Assembly: GCA_032433765.1 (NCBI GenBank)
Contig: JAVIAB010000025.1
Location: 35,486,782-35,550,781 of the forward strand
Length of the DNA stretch: 64,000 nucleotides
Direction: 5' to 3'
Source: Megaustenia siamemsis
Lineage: Eukaryota > Mollusca > Gastropoda > Stylommatophora > Ariophantidae
Part shown: piece after piece, positions 51,125 to 63,693 of the stretch
Position numbering within the stretch: position 1 is the stretch's first letter
Layout: each line of letters begins with the position of its first letter
Made by a program: the position numbers and the translations under genes
The notes under the pieces: generated by a model
Databases searched by the model: none
What the model was told of the DNA's origin: nothing
Seen by the model: the letters and a program-made list of their open reading frames with translations, nothing else

Positions 51125-51577
51125 CTCTCTCTTTCTCTCTGTCTCTGTCTCTTAATGTTAGACTTTTAAACTGCCACTATCCATCTCCAGTGACATGAAG
51201 TATGTGCAATTTTCTATCTCCAACTCCTTTCCCTTTTTCTACTACAATTTTGAAATTTCAACAGCATAGTATTTTCCTAGTTTTTTGTATACCTCCCTTT
51301 CTCTCTCTAAAATTATATTTTCTAGACTCTACAGTGAAGTGATGAGACGGCATCAGCTAGTTTTTATAAATTAAATTCTTTGGACCCGTGATCTATAAAA
51401 ATGTTTAGAAACTTTAAACAGTTCATTTTCAGCTAAGAAATATAATAATTCTTTGAAGAATATATATTTAAATGTTGCTTAATATTTACAGGCACGGTTC
51501 GTTCTAACATATCAAACTTAAATGCAAGAAAAGTGTTCTACCGTTGAATTGTTGATGAAAATGTTGATATAAACTTA
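50620..51577. other. A+T-rich spacer of unit 1 with a (CT)n tract
   Basis: No gene. It has a soft repeat of about 50 bp at 50,760-51,180 (AGGATTTTAAACTGC-like phrases) and a (CT)n tract at 51,078-51,145. The same sequence recurs in every unit. Confidence 0.7.
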
Positions 51578-51959
51578 TATGCTTAAGAAATTAATTGTAA
51601 TTTTGCTTTATTATAAGGGAAGTAACTCCAATTATATTAATAGTTAAGAATTCTTTATACGTCGATATATTGTAATTGTAAATTGTCAAAAGTTTTATTG
51701 ATATGCATATTGTTTCCCGGAAAATAATTTTCTCATAAAATGTGCAAGCACTTTGATAAATTCCAATAAAATATTGCAAGTTCTTAAGAATAAAATGAAA
51801 AGATGTACCTTTGCTAATTTGTGGTTGCAAATATTAATTATTTATACTTTCTGTCAAAAATTAAAAGTTATCTTCCTTTGATCACAAAAATTCAACTTTG
51901 TCAAATAAGAAAACGATTCTGTATAAAGTCCTGTGCAGTGAACATATTTTTGAAATTAC

Positions 51960-52743
51960 GTGAAATTGAATATAAAAAACGAGCTTCTATTTGCAGGCGA
52001 TCAGGCGCTAATACATGAAACAATAGAAGACCTAAAAGAACACTTAAACAAACTGAACATCACAGGCACAAAATACATCATGAAAATCAACAAAACAGAA
52101 GTCATGAATGTAGGTGAAAATAAACAGAACATCAACATAACTATAGAAGGCAGACAACTAAAACAAGTAGAGGAATTCAAACACCTAGGAAGTCTAATGA
52201 CAAACGATAATTCCCAAACAGCAGAGATAGAATCAAGATGCAACAAAGCTTGTCAAATCATCGGACAGTTATCACCACTATTGTCCAATAATGAAATAAC
52301 ACTGGAGGCAAAACGAGCACTATACAATACAATCTTCATCCCAACGTTGTGCTACCAATGCCAGACCTGGACCCTAGATGCAAGAACAATACGAAAAATA
52401 ACCTCTACAGAGATGAAATGTGTTAGACGAATGACAGGAAACAGTCTGAGAGATAAGGTCAGAAATGAAGAACTGAGAAAAAAAGCTAGGAATAACCCCC
52501 GCCATAGAATATATAAGGAAACAACAGATAAAATGGTTTGGCCACGTGACAAGGCAGAAAGAACAAAACACAACACAACGAGCCTTCAACAAACGTTGTG
52601 AGAAAACCAGCCCCAAGGGTCGACCACGAAAAAGATGGGTCGATGGAATATTAGAAGCACTAGGAAACATAACAGCAACAGAGGCGAACAGAAGAGCAAA
52701 AGACCGCAAATTATATCTCCCCTCGACGCTGAAAGGCAGATGA
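51960..52743 (+). pseudogene. BovB-like RT fragment, unit 2
   Basis: Translation identical to unit 1, including the FAGDQ active-site change and the extra C that shifts the frame near 52,497. The C-terminal frame is 52,546-52,743. Confidence 0.88.
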
Positions 52744-52799
52744 GGAAGGAAAGGAGAAGAGGAAGAATATAACATTTGTCTTATTCATCTAGATACTAC

Positions 52800-53722
52800 T
52801 GCTGTTGGCTGGCTTGTATTGGGTAAAGAAGTTGTTTACACGATGGAGCTGTGTATACAGCATGTGTTCATAATATCCACTGCAGGCCTCAAGACATTCT
52901 GAGACTTGTCTCTTACTAATTTCGAAAACCTTCTGTATCTATATATCTATCTTTCGTTCGCCTGAAGTATTGTCTATATCGGCAATGTCTTTTCCTGTAT
53001 AAATGTTACCATCTTTTGTCATTTTTGCAGTGGTGCATCTAGTCTTGTCTGTAGTGTTGTATTATAATGGTATAAGTGGACTTTCCTCAGTCTACTATAT
53101 TCAGTGCATTCTTGAAATATGCGTTCCTTCGGTCTGGGGAGATTGTCCATATGTACATGTAGTTGAGGTACCGATCTTGAATTTTGTAGACACGTGACTG
53201 TGGAGTCATTCCTGTTCTAATGCGTATAATGATGACTTGTTCCCATCTATTCATATAATGAAAGGCATACTGATTTGGAGCATTTGATCTTCTGATTGAT
53301 TTGATTATCTGTTTCTTATGATGGTATGTAACCAGGGCATCTGGTTGTGTGCCTGTTGCACATTCTTTTGAAAGCTGATCTGCTCTCTAGTTTCCTGGTA
53401 TTCCATAGTGAGATGGGATCCACTGCAGGGTAATCCTGTGGTGTTTGTAGAGTTCAATCAATAAAGTTAGCAGATGTAGCAACTTTCTGGATTGCAGTGC
53501 CTGGAGCACTGATCTTGCATCTGTCAAAACCTCTACAGGCTGTGGGCTAAGATTACTGTTCAGCAGTTTTTCTATTGCCAACTTTATTGCTTGCATTTCT
53601 GCATCGTATTTGTGATAATATTTCCCTGTTGCTATTTTTTCCATATACCCAGTATTATTTTTTGAGTACTCTATGTAGACCCCTGCTCCCCCTTTATTTT
53701 CTATATATTGATCGAGTCACCG
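52800..53722 (-). pseudogene. RNase H-type LINE fragment, unit 2
   Basis: Open stretch 53,387-53,644 identical to unit 1, with the same stop after IPSHYGIPGN and the same lost first Asp block. Confidence 0.85.
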
Positions 53723-54191
53723 CACAGTGACATTATAAACACCAGGCTATAACACTTGTTACTACAAGTTTGATAAACTATTCAGAACTTGATTCTCAAT
53801 TAAAAATTAAAAAAGAATGACTGTCTCTCTATTTTAATGCTTGACATGTAGTTGTCTATCGCTATTTACATAACAGGATTTTAAGCTGCTTTCATTTTCA
53901 TATTAGCATTATTAACTGTTTCTTTCTTAATAGTAGGACTTTTTAATGTATCTCTTTTCATACTAAGATTATAAACTGCTTTTCTCTTCATGCTAGTATT
54001 TTAAATTGTCTTTCTGGTCATTCTAGGATTTTCAAAAGGTTAACTTTTGATTATAGAAATATAAACTCTCTCAACTCCTACATATTAATCTCTATCTATT
54101 AATGCTAGAAATTTAAAATGCCAATCTCTCATTCTCTTTCTTCTATCTGTATCTTAATGTTTAATATATATAACTGTATCTCTCTTTTTCG

Positions 54192-54237
<46 letters not shown>

Positions 54238-54690
54238 CTCTCTCTTTCTCTCTGTCTCTGTCTCTTAATGTTAGACTTTTAAACTGCCACTATCCATCTC
54301 CAGTGACATGAAGTATGTGCAATTTTCTATCTCCAACTCCTTTCCCTTTTTCTACTACAATTTTGAAATTTCAACAGCATAGTATTTTCCTAGTTTTTTG
54401 TATACCTCCCTTTCTCTCTCTAAAATTATATTTTCTAGACTCTACAGTGAAGTGATGAGACGGCATCAGCTAGTTTTTATAAATTAAATTCTTTGGACCC
54501 GTGATCTATAAAAATGTTTAGAAACTTTAAACAGTTCATTTTCAGCTAAGAAATATAATAATTCTTTGAAGAATATATATTTAAATGTTGCTTAATATTT
54601 ACAGGCACGGTTCGTTCTAACATATCAAACTTAAATGCAAGAAAAGTGTTCTACCGTTGAATTGTTGATGAAAATGTTGATATAAACTTA
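53723..54690. other. A+T-rich spacer of unit 2
   Basis: Same as the spacer of unit 1, with the (CT)n tract at 54,190-54,262. No gene seen. Confidence 0.7.
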
Positions 54691-55072
54691 TATGCTTAAG
54701 AAATTAATTGTAATTTTGCTTTATTATAAGGGAAGTAACTCCAATTATATTAATAGTTAAGAATTCTTTATACGTCGATATATTGTAATTGTAAATTGTC
54801 AAAAGTTTTATTGATATGCATATTGTTTCCCGGAAAATAATTTTCTCATAAAATGTGCAAGCACTTTGATAAATTCCAATAAAATATTGCAAGTTCTTAA
54901 GAATAAAATGAAAAGATGTACCTTTGCTAATTTGTGGTTGCAAATATTAATTATTTATACTTTCTGTCAAAAATTAAAAGTTATCTTCCTTTGATCACAA
55001 AAATTCAACTTTGTCAAATAAGAAAACGATTCTGTATAAAGTCCTGTGCAGTGAACATATTTTTGAAATTAC

Positions 55073-55850
55073 GTGAAATTGAATATAAAAAACGAGCTTC
55101 TATTTGCAGGCGATCAGGCGCTAATACATGAAACAATAGAAGACCTAAAAGAACACTTAAACAAACTGAACATCACAGGCACAAAATACATCATGAAAAT
55201 CAACAAAACAGAAGTCATGAATGTAGGTGAAAATAAACAGAACATCAACATAACTATAGAAGGCAGACAACTAAAACAAGTAGAGGAATTCAAACACCTA
55301 GGAAGTCTAATGACAAACGATAATTCCCAAACAGCAGAGATAGAATCAAGATGCAACAAAGCTTGTCAAATCATCGGACAGTTATCACCACTATTGTCCA
55401 ATAATGAAATAACACTGGAGGCAAAACGAGCACTATACAATACAATCTTCATCCCAACGTTGTGCTACCAATGCCAGACCTGGACCCTAGATGCAAGAAC
55501 AATACGAAAAATAACCTCTACAGAGATGAAATGTGTTAGACGAATGACAGGAAACAGTCTGAGAGATAAGGTCAGAAATGAAGAACTGAGAAAAAAAGCT
55601 AGGAATAACCCCGCCATAGAATATATAAGGAAACAACAGATAAAATGGTTTGGCCACGTGACAAGGCAGAAAGAACAAAACACAACACAACGAGCCTTCA
55701 ACAAACGTTGTGAGAAAACCAGCCCAAGGGTCGACCACGAAAAAGATGGGTCGATGGAATATTAGAAGCACTAGGAAACATAACAGCAACAGAGGCGAAC
55801 AGAAGAGCAAAAGACCGCAAATTATATCTCCCCTCGACGCTGAAAGGCAG
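55073..55850 (+). pseudogene. BovB-like RT fragment, unit 3
   Basis: Same FAGDQ change. This copy has one C fewer in the run near 55,609, so the frame continues as NNPAIEYIRKQQIKWFGHVT, RQKEQNTTQ, but a base missing in the AGCCC run near 55,722 shifts it later (TSPRVDHEKDGSMEY). The longest frame is 55,073-55,765 (230 codons). Units 1 and 3 therefore differ by compensating-type indels in C runs. Confidence 0.88.
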
Positions 55851-55911
55851 ATGAGGAAGGAAAGGAGAAGAGGAAGAATATAACATTTGTCTTATTCATC
55901 TAGATACTACT

Positions 55912-56833
55912 GCTGTTGGCTGGCTTGTATTGGGTAAAGAAGTTGTTTACACGATGGAGCTGTGTATACAGCATGTGTTCATAATATCCACTGCAGGCCT
56001 CAAGACATTCTGAGACTTGTCTCTTACTAATTTCGAAAACCTTCTGTATCTATATATCTATCTTTCGTTCGCCTGAAGTATTGTCTATATCGGCAATGTC
56101 TTTTCCAGTATAAATGTTACCATCGTTTGTCATTTTTGCAGTGGTGCATCTAGTCTTGTCTGTAGTGTTGTATTATAATGGTATAAGTGGACTTTCCTCA
56201 GTCTACTATATTCAGTGCATTCTTGAAATATGCGTTCCTTCGGTCTGAGGAGATTGTCCATATGTACATGTAGTTGAGGTACCGATCTTGAATTTTGTAG
56301 ACACGTGACTGTGGAGTCATTCCTGTTCTAATGCGTATAATGATGACTTGTTCCCATCTATTCATATAATGAAAGGCATACTGATTTGGAGCATTTGATC
56401 TTCTGATTGATTTGATTATCTGTTTCTTATGATGGTATGTAACCAGCGCATCTGGTTGTGTGCCTGTTGCACATTCTTTTGAAAGCTGATCTGCTCTCTA
56501 GTTTCCTGGTATTCCATAGTGAGATGGGATCCACTGCAGGGTAATCCTGTGGTGTTTGTAGAGTTCAATCAATAAAGTTAGCAGATGTAGCAACTTTCTG
56601 GATTGCAGTGCCTGGAGCACTGATCTTGCATCTGTCAAAACCTCTACAGGCTGTGGGCTAAGATTACTGTTCAGCAGTTTTTCTATTGCCAACTTTATTG
56701 CTTGCATTTCTGCATCGTATTTGTGATAATATTTCCCTGTTGCTATTTTTTCCATATACCCAGTATTATTTTTTGAGTACTCTATGTAGACCCCTGCTCC
56801 CCCTTTATTTTCTATATATTGATCGAGTCACCG
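55912..56833 (-). pseudogene. RNase H-type LINE fragment, unit 3
   Basis: Open stretch 56,498-56,755 identical in protein to unit 1. A few substitutions in the zinc region (for example CGGTCTGAGGAG at 56,240). Confidence 0.85.
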
Positions 56834-57302
56834 CACAGTGACATTATAAACACCAGGCTATAACACTTGTTACTACAAGTTTGATAAACTATTCAGAACT
56901 TGATTCTCAATTAAAAATTAAAAAAGAATGACTGTCTCTCTATTTTAATGCTTGAGATGTAATTGTCTATCGCTATTTACATAACAGGATTTTAAGCTGC
57001 TTTCATTTTCATATTAGCATTATTAACTGTTTCTTTCTTAATAGTAGGACTTTTTAATGTATCTCTTTTCATACTAAGATTATAAACTGCTTTTCTCTTC
57101 ATGCTAGTATTTTAAATTGTCTTTCTGGTCATTCTAGGATTTTCAAAAGGTTAACTTTTGATTATAGAAATATAAACTCTCTCAACTCCTACATATTAAT
57201 CTCTATCTATTAATGCTAGAAATTTAAAATGCCAATCTCTCATTCTCTTTCTTCTATCTGTATCTTAATGTTTAATATATATAACTGTATCTCTCTTTTT
57301 CG

Positions 57303-57348
<46 letters not shown>

Positions 57349-57800
57349 CTCTCTCTTCTCTCTGTCTCTGTCTCTTAATGTTAGACTTTTAAACTGCCAC
57401 TATCCATCTCCAGTGACATGAAGTATGTGCAATTTTCTATCTCCAACTCCTTTCCCTTTTTCTACTACAATTTTGAAATTTCAACAGCATAGTATTTTCC
57501 TAGTTTTTTGTATACCTCCCTTTCTCTCTCTAAAATTATCTTTTCTAGACTCTACAGTGAAGTGATGAGACGGCATCAGCTAGTTTTTATAAATTAAATT
57601 CTTTCGACCCGTGATCTATAAAAATGTTTAGAAACTTTAAACAGTTCATTATCAGCTAAGAAATATAATAATTCTTTGAAGAATATATATTTAAATGTTG
57701 CTTAATATTTACAGGCACGGTTCGTTCTAACATATCAAACTTAAATGCAAGAAAAGTGTTCTACCGTTGAATTGTTGATGAAAATGTTGATATAAACTTA
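56834..57800. other. A+T-rich spacer of unit 3
   Basis: As in unit 1, with the (CT)n tract at 57,300-57,372. Several substitutions here (GAGATGTAATTG, AAATTATC) are shared with units 4 and 5 and not with 1 and 2, marking a turnover boundary. Confidence 0.7.
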
Positions 57801-58182
57801 TATGCTTAAGAAATTAATTGTAATTTTGCTTTATTATAAGGGAAGTAACTCCAATTATATTAATAGTTAAGAATTCTTTATACGTCGATATATTGTAATT
57901 GTAAATTGTCAAAAGTTTTATTGATATGCATATTGTTTCCCGGAAAATAATTTTCTCATAAAATGTGCAAGCTCTTTAATAAATTCCAATAAAATATTGC
58001 AAGTTCTTAAGAATAAAATGAAAAGATGTACCTTTGCTAATTTGTGGTTGCAAATATTAATTATTTATACTTTCTGTCAAAAATTAAAAGTTATCTTCCT
58101 TTGATCACAAAAAGTCAACTTTGTCAAATAAGAAAACGATTCTGTATAAAGTCCTGTGCAGTGAACATATTTTTGAAATTAC

Positions 58183-59621
58183 GTGAAATTGAATATAAAA
58201 AAAAACGAGCTTCTATTTGCAGGCGATCAGGCGCTAATACATGAAACAATAGAAGACCTAAAAGAACACTTAAACAAACTGAACATCACAGGCACAAAAT
58301 ACATCATGAAAATCAACAAAACAGAAGTCATGAATGTAGGTGAAAATAAACAGAACATCAACATAACTATAGAAGGCAGACAACTAAAACAAGTAGAGGA
58401 ATTCAAATACCTAGGAAGTCTAATGACAAACGATAATTCCCAAACAGCAGAGATAGAATCAAGATGCAACAAAGCTTGTCAAATCATCGGACAGTTATCA
58501 CCACTATTGTCCAATAATGAAATAACACTGGAGGCAAAACGAGCACTATACAACACAATCTTCATCCCAACGTTGTGCTACCAATGCCAGGTAGGTACCA
58601 ATACGGGTATTGGTATATATATGTATACGCATATACATGTATGTATATGTGCTCTTGCTTGTATGCATACGCATGTATGTGTATGTATATGTATGTGTAT
58701 GTTGATATGTATTAGTATGTGCACGTCTTCTTGCACGTGTACATATGTATACACGCATCTGTGTGTATGTATACATGTATTTATGGGCCCTAAGATATTT
58801 TCAGATATTGCCTGTGCCTTTGTAGTCGACGTACCTAGATAGCGTTCCCCCTACTCGTGTATTTTTAGAACCCTTCACTCTGACCACAGGGTATAAATTA
58901 CAGCTACACTCGTGAGAAATTCCTTTCCTAGCCTGACCAGTCCACGACACACAGGGAAGTCAACATATTTCGATTATTTTGTTTTTGATGTTTCATTACT
59001 AGTTAGCTATGTAGGATTAGTTTTATTTATTCACATATCTGTGTGTGTATGTTGTTTGTTTGTACCTGCTGAAGGCCTATTGAGCCGAAACGTCGTTCAA
59101 ATCTGTGTCGTCTACTAATCAGGTAAAGCTTCTAACATACCATTTTTTCTTTTTTTTTCTATTTTTCCTTGCATTCAGCTTTACTGCAGCTTCGAGCTTC
59201 GCATTTTATGCATTCACTTGCATTTCTTTGCCTTAACCCCAGACCTGGACCCTAGATGCAAGAACAATAAGAAAAATAACCTCTACAGAGATGAAATGTG
59301 TTAGACGAATGACAGGAAACAGTCTGAGAGATAAGATCAGAAATGAAGAACTGAGAAAAAAAGCTAGGAATAGCCCCCACCATAGAATATATAAGGAAAC
59401 AACAGATAAAATGGTTTAGCCACGTGACAAGGCAGAAAGAACAAAACACAACACAACGAGCCTTCAACAAACATTGTGAGAAAACCAGCCCCAAGGGTCG
59501 ACCACGAAAAAGATGGGTCGATGGAATATTAGAAGCACTAGGAAACATAACAGCAACAGAGGCGAACAGAAGAGCAAAAGACCGCAAATTATATCTCCCC
59601 TCGACGCTGAAAGGCAGATGA
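58183..59621 (+). pseudogene. BovB-like RT fragment, unit 4, split by an intron-like insertion
   Basis: Left part 58,183-58,590 reads as in unit 1 (FAGDQALIHETIEDL, EFKYLGSLMTND) up to LCYQCQ. Right part 59,243-59,621 resumes at TWTLDARTIRKITSTEMKCV and ends KGRPRKRWVDGILEALGN in a shifted frame. The two parts would join without a frame change if 58,591-59,242 were removed. Two extra A bases near 58,200 add a Lys codon relative to other units. Confidence 0.85.
58591..59242 (+). mobile_element. 652-bp insertion with GT..AG ends (intron-like), PLE-like motif
   Basis: Starts exactly at CCAG|GTAGGTACC and ends CTTTGCCTTAACCCCAG|ACC; units 1-3 and 5 have CCAGACC uninterrupted. CCAG occurs at both edges and may be a 4-bp target duplication. 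The left third is TATGTATACGCATA-type microsatellite. Near 59,072 it has CTGCTGAAGGCCTATTGAGC, then CGAAACGTCG, similar to the CTGAAGAAGGCC..GGCCGAAACGTC motif associated with Penelope-like elements and their hammerhead ribozymes; the core is altered here. No RT frame is seen inside. Confidence 0.75.
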
Positions 59622-59679
59622 AGAAGGAAAGGAGAAGAGGAAGAATATAACATTTGTCTTATTCATCTACATAATACTG

Positions 59680-60599
59680 CGGTTGGCTGGCTTGTATTGG
59701 GTAAAGAAGTTGTTCACACGATGGAGCTGTGTTTACAGCATGTGTTCAAAATATCCACTGCAGGCCAAAAGACTTTATGAGACTTGTCTCTTACTAATTT
59801 CGAAAACCTTCTGTATCTATATATCTATCTTTCGTTCGCCTGAAGTATTGTCTATATCGACAATGTCTTTACCTGTATAAATGTTACCATCTTTTGTCAT
59901 TTTTGCAGTGGTGCATATAGTCTTGTCTGTATTGTTGTATTATAATGGTATAAGTGGACTTTCCTCAGGCTACTATATTCAGTGCATTCTTGAAATATGC
60001 GTTCCTCTGTCTGGGGAGCCTGTCCATATGTACATGTAGTTGAGGTACCGATCTTGAATTTTGTAGACACGTGACTGTGGAGTCATTCCTGTTCTAATGC
60101 GTATAATGATGACTTGTTCCCATCTATTCATATAATGAAAGGCATACTGATTTGGAGCATTTGATCTTCTGATTGATTTGATTATCTGTTTCTTATGATG
60201 GTATGTAACCAGCGCATCTGGTTGTGTGCCTGTTGCACATTCTTTTGAAAGCTGATCTGCTCTCTAGTTTCCTGGTATTCCATAGTGAGATGGGATCCAC
60301 TGCAGGGCAATCATGTGGTGTTTGTAGAGTTCAGTCAATAAAGTTAGCAGATGTAGCAACTTTCTGGATTGCAGTGCCTGGAGCACTGATCTTGCATCTG
60401 TCAAAACCTCTACAGGCTGTGGGCTAAGATTACTGTTCAGCAGTTTTTCTATTGCCAACTTTATTGCTTGCATTTCTGCATCGTATTTGTGATAATATTT
60501 CCCTGTTGCTATTTTTTCCATATACCTAGTGTTATTTTTTGAGTACTCTATGTAGACCCCTGCTCCCCCTTTATTTTCTATATATTGATCGAGTCACCG
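59680..60599 (-). pseudogene. RNase H-type LINE fragment, unit 4
   Basis: Open stretch 60,264-60,521, as in unit 1 with LLTELYKHHMIALQWIPSHY in place of LLIELYKHHRITLQWIPSHY. The same stop after PGN and the same missing first Asp block. Confidence 0.85.
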
Positions 60600-61065
60600 C
60601 ACAGAGACATTATAAACACCAGGTTATAACACTTGTTACTACAAGTTTGATAAACTATTCAGAACTTGATTCTCAATTAAAAATTAAAAAAGAATGACTG
60701 TCTCTCTATTTTAATGCTTGAGATGTAATTGTCTATCGCTATTTACATAACAGGATTTTAAGCTGCTTTCATTTTCATATTAGCATTATTAACTGTTTCT
60801 TTCTTAATAGTAGGACTTTTTAATGTATCTCTTTTCATACTAAGATTATAAACTGCTTTTCTCTTCATGCTAGTATTTTAAATTGTCTTTCTGGTCATTC
60901 TAGGATTTTCAAAAGGTTAACTTTTGATTCTAGAAATATAAACTCTCTCAACTCCTACATATTAATCTCTATCTATTAATGCTAGAAATTTAAAATGCCT
61001 ATCTCTCATTCTCTTTCTTCTATCTGTATCTTAATGTTTAATATATATAACTGTATCTCTCTTTT

Positions 61066-61122
<57 letters not shown>

Positions 61123-61547
61123 TAATGATAGACTTTTAAACTGCCACTTTCCCTCTCCAGTGATATGAAGTATGTGCAATTTTCTATCTCCAACTCCTCT
61201 CCCTTTTTCTACTACAATTTTGAAATTTCAACAGCATAGTATTTTCCTAGTTTTTTGTATACCTCTCTTTCTCTCTCTAAAATTATCTTTTCTAGACTCT
61301 ACAGTGAAGTGATGAGACGGCATCAGCTAGTTTTTATAAATTAAATTCTTTGGACCCGTGATCTATAAAAATGTTTAGAAACTATAAACAGTTCATTATC
61401 AGCTAAGAAATATAATAATTCTTTGAAGAATATATATTTAAATGTTGCTTAATATTTACAGGCATGGTTCGTTCTAACATATCAAACTTAAATGCAAAAA
61501 AAGTGATCTACCGTTGAATTGTTGATGAAAATGTTGATATAAACTTA
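60600..61547. other. A+T-rich spacer of unit 4
   Basis: As in unit 1, with an uninterrupted (CT)n tract at 61,070-61,116. No gene seen. Confidence 0.7.
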
Positions 61548-61908
61548 TATGCTTAAGAAAATAATTATAATTTTGCTTTATTATAAGGGAGGTAACTCCA
61601 ATTATAATAATAGTTAAGAATTATTTATACGTCGATATATTGTAATTGTAAATTGTCAAAAGTTTTATTGATATGCATATTGTTTCCCGAAAATAATTTT
61701 CTCATAAAATGTGCAAGCTCTTTAATAAATTCCAATAAAATATTGCAAATTCTTAAGAATCAAATGAAAAAGATGTACCTTTCCTAATTTGTGGTTGCAA
61801 ATATTAATTATTTATACTTTCTGTCAAAAATTAAAAGTTATCTTCCTTTGATCACAAAAAAGTCAACTTTGTCAAATAAGAAAACGATTCTGTATAAAGT
61901 CCTGTGTA

Positions 61909-62713
61909 GTGAACATATTTTTGAAATTACGTGAAATTGAATATAAAAAACGAGCTTCTATTTCAGGCAATCAGTCGCTAATACATGAAACAATAGAAGA
62001 CCTAAAAGAACACTTAAACAAACTGAACATTACAGGCACAAAATACATCATGAAAATCAACAAAACAGAAGTCATGAATGTCGCCAAAAATCAACAGAAC
62101 ATCAACATAACTATAGAAGGCAGACAACTAAAACAAGTAGAGGAATTCAAATACCTAGGAAGTCTAATGACAAACGATAATTCCCAAACAGCAGAGATAG
62201 AATCAAGATGCAACAAAGCTTGTCAAATCATCGGACAGTTATCACCACTATTGTCCAATAATGAAATAACACTGGAGGCAAAACGAGCACTATACAATAC
62301 AATCTTCATCCCAACGTTGTGCTACCAATGCCAGACCTGGACCCTGGATGCGAAAACAATAAGAAAAATAACGTCTACAGAGATGAAATGTGTAAGACGA
62401 ATAACAGGAAACAGTCTGAGAGATAAGATCAGAAATGAAGAACTGAGAAAAAAAGCTATGAATAGCCCCCACCATAGAATATATAAGGAAACATCAGATA
62501 AAATGGTTTGGCCACGTGTTAAGGCAGAAAGAACAAAACACAACACAACGAGCCTTCAACAAACGTTGTGAGAAAACCAGCTCCAAGGGTCGAGCACGAA
62601 ATAGATGGGTCGATGGAATATTAGAAGCACTAGGAAACATAACAACAACAGAGGCGAACAGAAGAGCAAAAGACCGCAAATTATATCTCCCCTCGACGCT
62701 GAAAGGCAGATGA
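61909..62713 (+). pseudogene. BovB-like RT fragment, unit 5
   Basis: The active-site box is lost further (SISGNQSLIHETIEDL in place of FAGDQALIHETIEDL), through a base deleted near 61,963. It then reads EVMNVAKNQQNINITIEG, EFKYLGSLMTND, CQTWTLDAKTIRKI, RRITGNSLRDKIRNEEL, with the frame shifted near 62,467. The C-terminal frame is 62,516-62,713. This is the most diverged unit. Confidence 0.87.
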
Positions 62714-62769
62714 GGAAGGAAAGAGGACGAGGAAGAATATAACATTTGTCTTATTCATCTACATACTAC

Positions 62770-63693
62770 TGCGGTTGGCTGGCTTGTATTGGGTAAAGAA
62801 GTTGTTCACACGATGGAGCTGTGTTTACAGCATGTGTTCAAAATATCCACTGCAGGCCTCAAGACATTCTGAGACTTGTCTAGTATTACTAATTTCGAAA
62901 ACCTTCTGTATCTATATATCTATCTTTCGTTCGCCTGAAGTATTGTCTATATCGGCAATGTCGTTTCTTGTATAAATGTTACCGTCTTTTGTCATTCTTG
63001 CAGTGGTGCATCTAGTCTTGTCTGTAGTGTTGTATTATAATGGTATAAGTGGACTTTCCTCAGTCTACTATATTCAGTGCATTCTTGAAATATGCGTTCC
63101 TTTGTCTGGGGCGGCTTCCATATGTACATGTTGTTGAGGTACCGATCTTGAATTTTGTAGACACGTGACTGTGGAGTCATTCCTGTTCTAATGCGGATAA
63201 TGATAACTTGTTCCCATCTATTCATATAATGAAATGCATCCTGATTTGGAGCATTTGATCTTCTGATTGATTTGATTATCTGTTTCTTATGATGGTATGT
63301 AACCAGCGCATCTGGTTGTGTGCCTGTTGCACATTCTTTTGAAAGCTGATCTACTCTCTAGTTTCCTGGTATTCCATAGTGAGATGGGATCCACTGCAGG
63401 GCAATCCTGTGGTGTTTGTAGAGTTCAGTCAATAAAGTTAGCAGAAGTAGCAACTTTCTGGATTGCAGTGCCTGGAGCACTGATCTTGCATCTGTCAAAA
63501 CCTCTACAGGCTGTGGGCTAAGATTACTGTTCAGCAGTTTTTCTATTGCCAACTTTATTGCTTGCATTTCTGCAACGTATTTGTGATAATATTTCCCTGT
63601 TGCTATTTTTTCCATATACCTAGTGTTATTTTTTGAGTACTCTATGTAGACCCCTGCTCCCCCTTTATTTTCTATATATTGATCGAGTCACCG
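62770..63693 (-). pseudogene. RNase H-type LINE fragment, unit 5
   Basis: Open stretch 63,358-63,615. Minus strand 62,992-63,225 is also open here and shows the C-terminal part best: MNRWEQVIIIRIRTGMTPQ, RVYKIQDRYLNNMYIWKPPQ, TKERIFQECTEYSRLRKVHL. The ER.F.EC.EYSRLR text matches the unit of the 90-bp array at 27-28.8 kb and identifies its source. Confidence 0.86.

Noticed and set aside
58605..58790. Z-DNA or promoter-like TATA cluster in the unit 4 insertion
   Set aside because: Alternating TATGTATACG-type microsatellite; nothing specific beyond simple sequence can be supported.
48850..63615. Protein-coding gene cluster in the 3.1-kb units
   Set aside because: All RT copies lack the catalytic Asp pair and have frameshifts; RNase H copies lack the first catalytic block and have stops. 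They are satellite-borne LINE relics.
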